From Prevotella sp. UBA3675 (GTDB lineage: Bacteria > Bacteroidota > Bacteroidia > Bacteroidales > Bacteroidaceae): 12,353 bases of DNA. Both the position numbers and the translations under genes were made by a program. The notes below the pieces were generated by a model that worked only from the letters and a program-made list of their open reading frames with translations, was not told where the DNA came from and made no database searches. Location of the stretch: assembly GCA_002372235.1 (NCBI GenBank), contig DFJI01000022.1, positions 39,203-51,555 on the forward strand, in the 5' to 3' direction. Each line of letters starts with the position of its first letter. The first letter of the stretch is position 1. Positions 1-7,692 of this stretch are shown here, piece by piece.

Positions 1-1183
1 CGACGAGGTGAACACCCGTTGCAACTTGCCTGCTCAGATTGACATCGAGGCTACCGAAGGCGCTGAGTATCGTTTCGTAATGGTAGCTAAGGGTGGCGGC
101 TCAGCCAATAAGACCTATTTCTATCCCATGACCAAGGCCACGATTCAGAATGAAGGCACATTGCTGCCTTTCCTCGTGGAGAAGATGAAGAGCCTCGGCA
201 CTGCAGCTTGTCCTCCTTATCACATTGCATTCGTGATTGGCGGTACATCAGCTGAAAAGAATCTGCTCACCGTGAAGCTCGCTTCTATCAAGTACTATGA
301 CTCACTGCCTACTACAGGCGATGAAACGGGTCGTGCTTTCCGTGATATTGATCTGGAGAAGAAACTCTTAGAGGAGGCTCACAAGATTGGACTGGGAGCA
401 CAGTTCGGCGGCAAGGCGTTGGCTCACGATATTCGCGTCGTCCGTCTGCCCCGTCATGGTGCCAGCTGCCCCATCGGTATGGGCGTAAGCTGTTCAGCCG
501 ACCGCAATATCAAGGCTAAGATCAACCGCGATGGCATCTGGCTGGAAAAGATGGACTCGAACCCCTGCGAGCTGATTCCTGCTGAATATGCAAAGCCTGG
601 TGAGGGCTCAAAGGGCATTGAGATTGACCTGAACGAGGGCATTGATGCTGTGCGCAAGGAGTTGTCGAAATATCCCGTCTCAACGCGCGTTAACCTGAAG
701 GGCACCATCATCGTGGCTCGCGACATTGCTCATGCCAAGCTGAAGGCTCGTCTTGATGCAGGCGAGGGCATGCCCGACTACTTCAAGAAATATCCCGTGC
801 TCTATGCCGGACCTGCTAAGACTCCCGAGGGCTATCCCTGTGGCTCGATGGGTCCGACTACGGCCAACCGCATGGATCCATACGTTGACGAGTTCCAGGA
901 CAATGGTGCTTCGCTCGTCATGATTGCCAAGGGCAACCGCAGCGACGTGGTCACCGAAGCCTGCAAGAAGCATGGAGGCTTCTATCTGGGCACAATCGGA
1001 GGCGTGGCAGCTGTGCTGTCGCAGTCGAGCATCAAGTCGATTGAGTGCGTGGAGTATCCCGAACTCGGTATGGAGGCCATCTGGAAGATTGAGGTCGAGG
1101 ATTTCCCCGCCTTCATCTTGGTTGACGACAAGGGCAATGACTTCTTTAAGCAGCTGAAACCATGGACACCATGCGCAAAATAA
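1..1183 (+). CDS. Fumarate hydratase, class I (iron-sulfur), 5'-truncated by window edge
   Basis: Catalyses the reversible hydration of fumarate to malate in the cytoplasm, in the TCA cycle and its reductive branch. The frame is open from base 2, so the gene enters from outside the window; the GTG at 8 is an internal valine, not a start. About 394 C-terminal residues of a family usually about 545 residues long are present. They match my memory of E. coli FumA almost throughout. Landmarks are the KGGGSANKT stretch, GTAACPPYHIAFVIGG (codon for its cysteine at 209-211), GASCPIGMGVSCSAD, KTPEGY, GSMGPTTANRMD and a near-identical ending, ECVEYPELGMEAIWKIEVEDF followed by a Cys-containing tail. The two cysteines in TAACPP and GASCP correspond to two of the three ligands of the 4Fe-4S cluster; the third lies in the missing N-terminal part. 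The last codons overlap the start of the following protease gene. Confidence 0.96.
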   Translation, partial: DEVNTRCNLPAQIDIEATEGAEYRFVMVAKGGGSANKTYFYPMTKATIQNEGTLLPFLVEKMKSLGTAACPPYHIAFVIGGTSAEKNLLTVKLASIKYYDSLPTTGDETGRAFRDIDLEKKLLEEAHKIGLGAQFGGKALAHDIRVVRLPRHGASCPIGMGVSCSADRNIKAKINRDGIWLEKMDSNPCELIPAEYAKPGEGSKGIEIDLNEGIDAVRKELSKYPVSTRVNLKGTIIVARDIAHAKLKARLDAGEGMPDYFKKYPVLYAGPAKTPEGYPCGSMGPTTANRMDPYVDEFQDNGASLVMIAKGNRSDVVTEACKKHGGFYLGTIGGVAAVLSQSSIKSIECVEYPELGMEAIWKIEVEDFPAFILVDDKGNDFFKQLKPWTPCAK

Positions 1184-2757
1184 AACTGATATTATCTTTT
1201 CTGACTTTGTTGTCCTTGAGCCTGTCGGCTCAGGACTTCAAGGTCGTGAGAGATAACTGCATGCCAGCACCTGAGGGCGTCGACGATGTCGTAGAGACCC
1301 GTCTTACTGGCATGCGTAAGATGCTGCCTCAGATAAATCGCGATTGGAATCCTGAAAAAACGTATCACCAGCTTGTGATACTCATGTCTTTCTCTGATAC
1401 GGACTTTAATATCGATAATCCTGTAGCCGAATATGACAAGATTCTTAATCAGTCGGGCTACAATAAACGTCAGGGACCAGGATGTATGGCCGACTATTTC
1501 CGCGACCAGTCAGGCGGAATGCTTAATCTTGAGTTTGATGTCTATGGCCCTTACAAGGTGAGCGGAAAAGCTCAGCCTTACAGCAGTCCCAGCTCTGGCA
1601 CACGTAACTATGGCCGCACTGACATGATTGAGGCTACGAACCTTTTCTTAGCCGACCATCAGGAGATAGACTTCTCACAGTATGACTGGAACGGTGACGG
1701 TAGTGTGGAGCAGGTTATTTATGTCTATGCAGGTCTGTCTGGTAATATCAGTTCTACCGACTGTTACGGACACATATGGCCAAACACGAGCACTTTCACT
1801 ACTATTACAACTCATGATGGGAAGAAAATCTCCAACTACACATGCAGTGGCGAGCACTGGCCCATGACGAATAAGGCATCGTGCGGCTTTGGAACTATCA
1901 GTCATGAGTTTACCCACAGCCTTGGACTGCCTGACATCTACCCGACAGCAGGCGAAGGGTTCTCTGTTGTTGACGAATGGGACCTGATGGATGGCGGAAA
2001 CTTCACAAACTACGGATGGTGCCCGCCTGAATATACTGCTTTGGAAAAGTGGCTCATGGGATGGATCTCGTTCAAAGAACTTGACGAGCCAACTACCGTA
2101 GTGGGCTTGAAACCTGTGTCTGAAGGTGGTGATGTCTATCGCATAAAGCATTCAGACTCAGAGTGGTTGCTCCTTGAGAACCGACAGCAGAGAGGATGGG
2201 ATGCTGGCGCACCTGGCAGCGGACTTGTCATTTATCATGTTTTTTACGATGGTTCTGTATGGCAGGGTAATAAAGTCAATACTGACAAAAACAAACGCCG
2301 TTTCCATCTTTTCAATGCCGATAACAGGGACTATGATGCATGGGATGACTATCTGGACGAAAAAGGCTTGGGAACCTATGCTAATGCTGGTCGCATGAAC
2401 AGCCGTTATCTTAGCACGTCGCCATATCCATGGACTAACGAAACAACAATGGATGTGAACGATGAACTGACAGACTCGTCTGTTCCTGCTGCCAAGATGA
2501 ACTATCCTAATGCTAAGGAAGAACTGATGTTGTCAAAGCCCATCACCAATATTAGTGTCGATGACGACGGTCTTGTCTCGTTCGACTTCATGGGGGGCGG
2601 CATTCCTACCACTATCCGTGGAATGGCTCGTCAGAGTGGACGTGAGTCGGCTGTGGCTTACGATCTGAACGGTCGTCGGCTGTCACAGCCCAGTCGCAAG
2701 GGCATCTACATCCTCCGTCAGTCCGACGGCACAATAGTGAAGAAGGTATTCAAATAA
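1162..2757 (+). CDS. Secreted M6-family zinc metalloprotease with C-terminal sorting tail
   Basis: Predicted exported zinc endopeptidase of the M6 (immune inhibitor A-like) family. Residues 5-23 (RKIKLILSFLTLLSLSLSA) form a signal peptide. The catalytic motif HEFTHSLGLPD at residues 248-258 fits HExxHxxGxxD, giving zinc ligands His248, His252 and Asp258 and catalytic Glu249. A Met-turn-like WDLMDGG follows at 273-279. DWNGDGSVEQ at 175-184 resembles a calcium-binding loop. The last 50 residues contain AVAYDLNGRRLSQPSRKGIYIL and end KKVFK, like the type A sorting domain of type IX secretion in Bacteroidetes, so cell-surface or extracellular location is likely (inference). The start is either ATG 1162 or, more typical for a signal peptide, ATG 1171. 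Both lie inside the fumarase 3' end, and the next methionine (residue 34) would lose the signal peptide. Substrate is unknown. Confidence 0.88.
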   Translation: MDTMRKIKLILSFLTLLSLSLSAQDFKVVRDNCMPAPEGVDDVVETRLTGMRKMLPQINRDWNPEKTYHQLVILMSFSDTDFNIDNPVAEYDKILNQSGYNKRQGPGCMADYFRDQSGGMLNLEFDVYGPYKVSGKAQPYSSPSSGTRNYGRTDMIEATNLFLADHQEIDFSQYDWNGDGSVEQVIYVYAGLSGNISSTDCYGHIWPNTSTFTTITTHDGKKISNYTCSGEHWPMTNKASCGFGTISHEFTHSLGLPDIYPTAGEGFSVVDEWDLMDGGNFTNYGWCPPEYTALEKWLMGWISFKELDEPTTVVGLKPVSEGGDVYRIKHSDSEWLLLENRQQRGWDAGAPGSGLVIYHVFYDGSVWQGNKVNTDKNKRRFHLFNADNRDYDAWDDYLDEKGLGTYANAGRMNSRYLSTSPYPWTNETTMDVNDELTDSSVPAAKMNYPNAKEELMLSKPITNISVDDDGLVSFDFMGGGIPTTIRGMARQSGRESAVAYDLNGRRLSQPSRKGIYILRQSDGTIVKKVFK

Positions 2758-2794
2758 ACTTTATATTTATTTTTAACAAACCCCAAACACAATT

Positions 2795-3589
2795 ATGAGA
2801 TTAATTATTGAACCGAATTATGATTTGATGTCACAGTGGGCAGCAAATTATGTAGTGGAGCGTATTAATGCCGCCAACCCCACGAAGGAGAAGCCTTTCG
2901 TACTGGGATTGCCTACAGGCTCGTCGCCCATCGGTATGTATCGTGCCTTGGTGAAGGCTTATCAGGAAGGCAAAGTGTCGTTCAAGAACGTGCTTACGTT
3001 CAATATGGACGAGTATGTCGGCCTGCCTGAGTCGCATCCCGAGAGCTACCACTCGTTCATGTTCACCAATCTGTTCAATCACATTGATTGTCCGAAGGAG
3101 AACATCCATATCCTGAACGGCAATGCGCCCGACCTCGCAGCCGAGTGCGCTCACTATGAGCAGATGATTGAAGAGGCCGGTGGCATCGATCTGTTCCTTG
3201 GCGGCATTGGCCCCGATGGTCACATCGCCTTCAATGAGCCAGGCTCGTCGCTCACCAGCCGCACCCGTCAGAAGACCCTCACCACCGATACGATCATTGC
3301 CAACTCTCGTTTCTTCGACAACGACATCAACCTCGTTCCTAAGACGGCTCTGACCGTTGGCGTAGGCACTGTGATGGCAGCCAAGGAAGTCATGATTCTG
3401 GTCAATGGTCATGCCAAGTGTCGTGCTTTGCAGGCAGCTGTCGAGGGTAGTGTCAACCACATGTGGACTATCTCTGCCTTGCAGATGCACCAGCATGGCA
3501 TCATCGTAGCCGACGATGCTGCTTGCGAAGAGCTGAAGGTTGGCACCTATCGCTACTTCAAGGATATTGAGCGTAATAACCTTCTGTAA
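2795..3589 (+). CDS. nagB: Glucosamine-6-phosphate deaminase (NagB)
   Basis: Converts glucosamine 6-phosphate to fructose 6-phosphate and ammonia in the cytoplasm, feeding N-acetylglucosamine and other amino sugars into glycolysis. The 264 residues fit the usual short, single-domain form (E. coli NagB is 266). Collinear numbering with the E. coli enzyme places Asp72 in NMDEYVGLP and Asp141, His143 and Glu148 in GPDGHIAFNEP, the known catalytic residues. The allosteric-site residues Ser151, Ser152, Arg158, Lys160 and Tyr254 are also present, so activation by GlcNAc-6-phosphate is plausible (inference). The start MRLI matches the family N-terminus. The 37-nt gap after the protease gene is AT-rich and has no Shine-Dalgarno sequence. 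TATATTTA at 2762-2769 loosely resembles a Bacteroidetes -7 box, but I see no -33 partner. nagA and other amino-sugar genes are not adjacent. Confidence 0.97.
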   Translation: MRLIIEPNYDLMSQWAANYVVERINAANPTKEKPFVLGLPTGSSPIGMYRALVKAYQEGKVSFKNVLTFNMDEYVGLPESHPESYHSFMFTNLFNHIDCPKENIHILNGNAPDLAAECAHYEQMIEEAGGIDLFLGGIGPDGHIAFNEPGSSLTSRTRQKTLTTDTIIANSRFFDNDINLVPKTALTVGVGTVMAAKEVMILVNGHAKCRALQAAVEGSVNHMWTISALQMHQHGIIVADDAACEELKVGTYRYFKDIERNNLL

Positions 3590-3595
3590 AAATAT

Positions 3596-3668
3596 TTAGC
3601 AACGGACCACAGGGCTGGCAAGACTTCTTTTCACAGGGAAAAAGTCCTACAGTCCTGTAGTCCGCTGC
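3596..3668. repeat. Long imperfect palindrome, MITE/REP-like candidate
   Basis: The arms 3599-3616 and 3651-3668 are near-perfect inverted repeats. Of 18 positions, 15 are Watson-Crick pairs, one is G-U and two are mismatches. Between them GACTT (3622-3626) can pair with AAGTC (3642-3646) to form an inner stem. The right half also holds three 8-nt tandem units beginning AGTCC (3643-3650, 3651-3658, 3659-3666). An 8-bp direct repeat AAAAATAT flanks it at 3588-3595 (overlapping the nagB stop) and 3669-3676, which could be a target-site duplication or just AT-rich chance. No T-run follows on the + strand, so it is not a standard intrinsic terminator for nagB. Either a small mobile palindrome or a structured 3' UTR could explain it. 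Confidence 0.55.
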
Positions 3669-3736
3669 AAAAATATATTCTCCGAACTTTCGGGACTTAA
3701 CCATTCTTCCCTTTCTTCTTAATCCCTCAATTTTTC

Positions 3737-5047
3737 ATGTATTCTCCCTACTTCGAACCCGAGTTAGAAACCATGTCGCGCGACCAGCTTGAAGCCCTCC
3801 AGCTGGAGCGCCTGCAGCAGACCGTGCGTCACTGCATGAACTCACCTTTCTATCAGCAGCGATTCAAGGAGCTGGGTATTACCCCCGACGACATTCGCAC
3901 CTTAGACGATGTGCAGAAACTGCCCTTCACCACGAAGGATGACCTGCGCGAACACTATCCCTTCGGACTGGCCTCAGTGCCCCTAAAGGATTGTGTACGC
4001 CTGCACTCTTCCAGCGGCACCACAGGCAATCCCACCGTCGTGTTGCACACGCAGCGCGACCTCGACGAGTGGGCCAAGGCCGTGGCGCGGTGCCTCTGGA
4101 TGGTGGGTTCGCGTCCCGACGACGTATTCCAGAACTCAGCCGGCTACGGCATGTTCACTGCCGGTCTGGGGTTCCAGTATGGTGCTGAAAAAGTGGGCAT
4201 GCTCACCGTTCCTGCCGCAGCAGGCAACACGAAGCGACAGATTAAGTTCATTCGCGACTTCGGCACCACCGTGCTCCATGCCATCCCCTCTTATGCTTCG
4301 CGCATCTATGAGGTGATGCGTGAGGAGGGCGTCGATCCGCGTCGCGACACTCGCCTGCGTGTGCTCTGCATCGGAGCCGAGCCTCACAGCGAGGAGCAGC
4401 GCCAGCGCATTGAACAGCAGCTGGGCGTGAAGGCATACAACAGCTACGGCATCTCCGAGATGATGGGGCCTGGCGTGGCTTTCGAGTGTCCCGAGCAGAA
4501 CGGGCTGCACATCTGGGAGGACTATTTCATTGTTGAGATTATCGATCCCGTCACGCTGAAGCCCGTACCCGACGGACAGCTGGGCGAACTGGTGCTTACC
4601 ACCATCAACCGCGAGGGCATGCCGCTGTTGCGCTATCGCACGCGCGATCTTACCCGCATCCTGCCTGGTGAGTGTGCCTGTGGTCGTCATCACAAGCGAC
4701 TGGCTCGCCTGCAGGGACGCAGCGACGACATGATCATCCTGAAGGGAGTCAACATCTTCCCCATTCAGATAGAGAAAATCCTATTGGGCTTCCCCGAGTT
4801 GGGCACCGACTATCTCATCACCTTGGAGACGTTGGAGAGTGGCGATATGATGACCGTCGATGTGGAACTGGCTCGTCTTGAGACCGATGACTACACACAG
4901 CTGCAGGCACTCACCCGTGAGATAACCCGTCAGCTGAAGGATGAGATTCTCATCACGCCCAAGGTGCGTCTCGTACAGAAAGGCTCGCTCGGAGCCAGCG
5001 ACGAGAAGAAAGCCGTGCGTGTGAAGGACCTCCGTAAACTGTTCTAA
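3737..5047 (+). CDS. paaK: Phenylacetate-CoA ligase family protein (adenylate-forming)
   Basis: ATP-dependent acid:CoA ligase of the ANL superfamily, cytoplasmic. In anaerobic Bacteroidetes, PaaK homologues handle aryl acids such as phenylacetate produced from or used for aromatic amino acids; the exact substrate cannot be read here. At 436 residues it is full length for PaaK. Visible motifs are the P-loop HSSSGTTGNP (90-99), the A5-like YGISEMMGPG (237-246), RYRTRDL (299-305) and the hinge GRSDDMIILKGVNIFP (327-342). A Cys pair lies in GECACGRHH (311-319). Near the C-terminus, where the family usually has a 'SEGKA' loop carrying the adenylation lysine, this protein has SLGASDEKKAVRVKDLRK, one residue longer with Lys425 before AVRV. 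No iorA/iorB (indolepyruvate oxidoreductase) genes are adjacent, although they often accompany paaK in this phylum. The leader at 3700-3736 is pyrimidine-rich with no Shine-Dalgarno. The S9 peptidase gene follows 8 nt downstream. Confidence 0.92.
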   Translation: MYSPYFEPELETMSRDQLEALQLERLQQTVRHCMNSPFYQQRFKELGITPDDIRTLDDVQKLPFTTKDDLREHYPFGLASVPLKDCVRLHSSSGTTGNPTVVLHTQRDLDEWAKAVARCLWMVGSRPDDVFQNSAGYGMFTAGLGFQYGAEKVGMLTVPAAAGNTKRQIKFIRDFGTTVLHAIPSYASRIYEVMREEGVDPRRDTRLRVLCIGAEPHSEEQRQRIEQQLGVKAYNSYGISEMMGPGVAFECPEQNGLHIWEDYFIVEIIDPVTLKPVPDGQLGELVLTTINREGMPLLRYRTRDLTRILPGECACGRHHKRLARLQGRSDDMIILKGVNIFPIQIEKILLGFPELGTDYLITLETLESGDMMTVDVELARLETDDYTQLQALTREITRQLKDEILITPKVRLVQKGSLGASDEKKAVRVKDLRKLF

Positions 5048-5055
5048 GAAAAGCA

Positions 5056-7494
5056 ATGAAGAAGACTTTACTTTTTGGATTGCTGTTCGCCTCCATTCCT
5101 ATGTGGGCACAGCAGACTACCACCACCACGATTAATGAGTTCCGTCTGGCAGGCCCCTATGCTGTGTCCGTGCCTTTTGCAGCCGACACCGTCGATGTGA
5201 ATGGCAAAAAGTTTGACGAGCAGTCACTCATGAGTGGCATCGGCCTCTCCGAGACGGCTGCCACGAAGGTGTGGCAGGCAGGCTTGCTGCCCTCGCTCAA
5301 GGAGCAGAGGAGCGTGGGCATGCTCACGTTCTACGTCAATAACAGCAGCTATCTCAAGGGACAGCTCTGTGTGAAAGGGCCGCACCACTATAAGGTGTTC
5401 GTTGATGGACAGGAGATGAGAGACGAGCTGAAGCTCGCTCCCGAGCACCACACCGTAGCCATCAAGTTCATGGCCGAGCCTTCCGATACCGACTCCATCA
5501 GTGTCACTATCAAGGCTCCCGCTGCCGTGCCTTATACGTTGGAGAAGAAGCATCCCTACATGGTGCACGACCTGACCGATGGACGGCGTGTGCGCGGCAT
5601 CTCGCTCTCAGCCGACGGCGCTTATGCCACCGTGTCCTATCAGACTACTGAGCGAGGCGGACAGAGCCGCTGGGACTATGAGCTCATCGACGTGAAGACA
5701 CGGCAGGTGCTGAGCCGTCTGTCGCAGAACGTGCAGTGGTTGCCTCGCACGTGCGCATATATAGAAGAGGTGTGGGAGGGTAGTCGCCGCATGCTCTATC
5801 AGGTAGAGCCCAAGACGGGCCGTCGCACGGTCTTTGTGAGCCATCTGCCCAAGGGCGGCTACACCATCAGCCCCACTGAAGACTATCTCATCCTGAGCGT
5901 TGAGGAGGAAGGCCCTAAGGAAGATGCCGATGTGTTCGAAGTGCTGGAGATGGACGACCGTCAGCCCGGTTGGCGCAAACGCAGCCATCTGGAGCGCTAC
6001 GACAGGGCTACGGGCCTCACGCAGCGCATCACCTTTGGCAACAAGGGCGAGTATCTCTACGACATCACGCAAGACGGCACCCGACTGCTCATCGCCTCGT
6101 CGCGCTCGCGACTTTCGAAGCGACCCACCACCGTCACCGACTATCTGCTCATGGATGCACGCACGCTGAAGGTCGATACGCTCCTCACTGCTGCCGAGTA
6201 TCTGGGGGCAGCGGCTTTCTCGCCCGACGGCCAGAAGATTCTCTTCACGGGCACTCCCGAGGCTTTCAGCCGCATAGGCTGTCAGCTGCCTGCCAGCGTT
6301 ACGCCCAGCATGACTGAGAACGAGTTGTTCCTCTATGACGTGGCTTCTCGTCAGGTGAAACCTCTCACTAAAGACTTCAACCCCTCCGTGACCCGTGCCG
6401 ACTGGACATGGGGCGACGGCATGATCTATTTCTCGGCTGAGGATCGCGACTACGTGCGCCTCTATCAGCTCAATCCTGCCAGCGGCGCGATTGCGCAGCT
6501 CCCCATTCATGGCGACTATGCCTACCGCTTCGACGTGGCTGCGCGTGCCAAGGCAATGGCCTATCTGAGCTATGAGACACTGGCCCCGGCCTCGGCCTGG
6601 GTGCAGCCCGTTTCCGGCAAGGAGTGGTGCCTTTTCGATGGCCACACGGCGCTCGGCGATGCTGAGCTGGGCACCTGCGAGGACTGGAACTTCACCAACT
6701 CGCGCGGCGACACCGTCTATGGCCGTCTCTATCTGCCCAAGGACTTCGATGCCTCGAAACAGTACCCCATGATTGTCTATTACTATGGTGGCTGCTCGCC
6801 CGTGTCGCGCTATTTCGAGTCGCCATACGCCCCACAGTACTGGAACTCGCTGGGCTATGTGGCTTACATCCTGCAGCCCAGCGGTGCAACAGGCTTCGGG
6901 CAGGAGTGGGCTTCGCGCCATGTGAACACTGCCGGACGCGGACCTGCCGACGACATCATTGAGGGAACGAAGAAGATCTGTGATGCCCATCCCTTCATCA
7001 ATCGTGCGAAGGTGGGCTGTATGGGCGCCTCCTACGGTGGATTCATGACACAGTATCTGCAGACCGTGACCGACATCTTCGCTGCTGCCGTGTCGCATGC
7101 CGGCATTGCCAACCACACCAGCTACTGGGGTGAGGGCTACTGGGGCTACAACTACAGTGAGGTGTCGATGGCCAACAGCTATCCCTGGAGCCATCGCGAG
7201 CTCTACGTCGATCAGTCGCCCCTGTTCAATGCCGACAAGATTCACACTCCGTTGCTGCTCCTCCACGGCACCGACGACACCAACGTGCCGGTCATTGAGA
7301 GTCTGCAGATGTTCACCGCCCTGAAGCTCCTCGGACGCGAAGTAGCCTTGGTTGAGGTGAAGGGCCAGAATCATCACATCACCGACTACGGAAAGCGTGA
7401 GAAGTGGCTGGCCACGCAGATGGCCTGGTTCCAGAAGTGGCTCAAGGACGATCCCACATGGTGGGATGCCCTCTATCCGAAGAAGAATCTATAA
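5056..7494 (+). CDS. Secreted S9-family prolyl oligopeptidase / dipeptidyl-peptidase IV-like serine peptidase
   Basis: Exported serine peptidase, probably periplasmic, that would trim peptides from the N-terminal side. Residues 1-19 are a signal peptide (KKTLLFGLLFASIPMWA, then QQ). Residues about 25-160 are an extra beta-rich N-terminal region. A beta-propeller runs from about 165 to 530, with blade-like strands such as GAAAFSPDGQKILFTG, and the alpha/beta-hydrolase domain from about 545 to 795. The catalytic triad by motif is Ser659 in GASYGG, Asp741 in HGTDDTNVP and His773 in GQNHHI. The 812-residue length is within the range of Bacteroidetes S9 peptidases. The DPP-IV Glu-Glu substrate anchor cannot be placed with certainty (IEEVWEG at 236-242 is one candidate), so whether it is a true Xaa-Pro dipeptidyl peptidase is open. 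It begins 8 nt after paaK, suggesting one transcript. No obvious + strand terminator follows. Confidence 0.93.
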   Translation: MKKTLLFGLLFASIPMWAQQTTTTTINEFRLAGPYAVSVPFAADTVDVNGKKFDEQSLMSGIGLSETAATKVWQAGLLPSLKEQRSVGMLTFYVNNSSYLKGQLCVKGPHHYKVFVDGQEMRDELKLAPEHHTVAIKFMAEPSDTDSISVTIKAPAAVPYTLEKKHPYMVHDLTDGRRVRGISLSADGAYATVSYQTTERGGQSRWDYELIDVKTRQVLSRLSQNVQWLPRTCAYIEEVWEGSRRMLYQVEPKTGRRTVFVSHLPKGGYTISPTEDYLILSVEEEGPKEDADVFEVLEMDDRQPGWRKRSHLERYDRATGLTQRITFGNKGEYLYDITQDGTRLLIASSRSRLSKRPTTVTDYLLMDARTLKVDTLLTAAEYLGAAAFSPDGQKILFTGTPEAFSRIGCQLPASVTPSMTENELFLYDVASRQVKPLTKDFNPSVTRADWTWGDGMIYFSAEDRDYVRLYQLNPASGAIAQLPIHGDYAYRFDVAARAKAMAYLSYETLAPASAWVQPVSGKEWCLFDGHTALGDAELGTCEDWNFTNSRGDTVYGRLYLPKDFDASKQYPMIVYYYGGCSPVSRYFESPYAPQYWNSLGYVAYILQPSGATGFGQEWASRHVNTAGRGPADDIIEGTKKICDAHPFINRAKVGCMGASYGGFMTQYLQTVTDIFAAAVSHAGIANHTSYWGEGYWGYNYSEVSMANSYPWSHRELYVDQSPLFNADKIHTPLLLLHGTDDTNVPVIESLQMFTALKLLGREVALVEVKGQNHHITDYGKREKWLATQMAWFQKWLKDDPTWWDALYPKKNL

Positions 7495-7500
7495 GTGAGG

Positions 7501-7584
7501 TCACTTCTCTTTTGCCGAAATCAGTGTGAACACGTTCCATGCCAGCTGCTGCACGTAGGCAGAATAGATGTACTCGACTAATAA
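7501..7584 (-). pseudogene. Possible 3' remnant of a lost minus-strand gene
   Basis: Reading the minus strand into a TGA stop at 7503-7501 gives a protein-like tail, LVEYIYSAYVQQLAWNVF followed by TLISAKEK. It uses the GTG/CTG/AAG/GAG codons favoured by the neighbouring genes. There is no start codon. The frame closes at an in-frame TAG (7602-7600), inside the terminator stem of the upstream gene. It looks like the last 25-28 codons of a gene whose 5' part has been deleted. I do not recognise the family. A chance open stretch of this length is also possible. Confidence 0.3.
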
Positions 7585-7629
7585 AAAAGAGGCAAGTGCC
7601 TAAGTATTAATACTTATAAGGCACTTGCC
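7582..7629 (-). terminator. Intrinsic terminator of the surface-protein gene
   Basis: GGCAAGTGCC (7591-7600) and GGCACTTGCC (7620-7629) form a perfect 10-bp stem around an AT-rich palindrome (7601-7616). On the minus strand the stem is followed by TCTTTTTTAT (7590-7581), a U-tract. On the + strand it is followed by CATGTAAGG, with no T-run, so it acts on minus-strand transcripts. It lies about 65 nt past the stop codon of the 7693-10257 gene. A third CACTTGCC copy sits at 7644-7651, between that stop codon and the hairpin. Confidence 0.8.
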
Positions 7630-7692
7630 CATGTAAGGAAATTCACTTGCCTTTGTGAGTACAAAAGCAATTTGTGCGACAGTGTTGTGACT

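Noticed and set aside
3682..3693. Small CCGAA/TTCGG hairpin upstream of paaK
   Set aside because: A five-base-pair stem with a 2-nt loop is too short and isolated to support a function, and no U-tract follows.
5608..7377. A 589-codon open frame on the minus strand opposite the S9 peptidase gene
   Set aside because: It is a mirror of the GC-rich codon use in the + strand gene. The + strand protein has a signal peptide, a complete catalytic triad and family-like domains, while the antisense product is His/Ala/Val-rich with no recognisable motif.
7495..7692. A + strand terminator for the S9 peptidase gene in the convergent gap
   Set aside because: The only strong stem (7591-7629) lacks a T-run on the + strand; its U-tract is on the minus strand.
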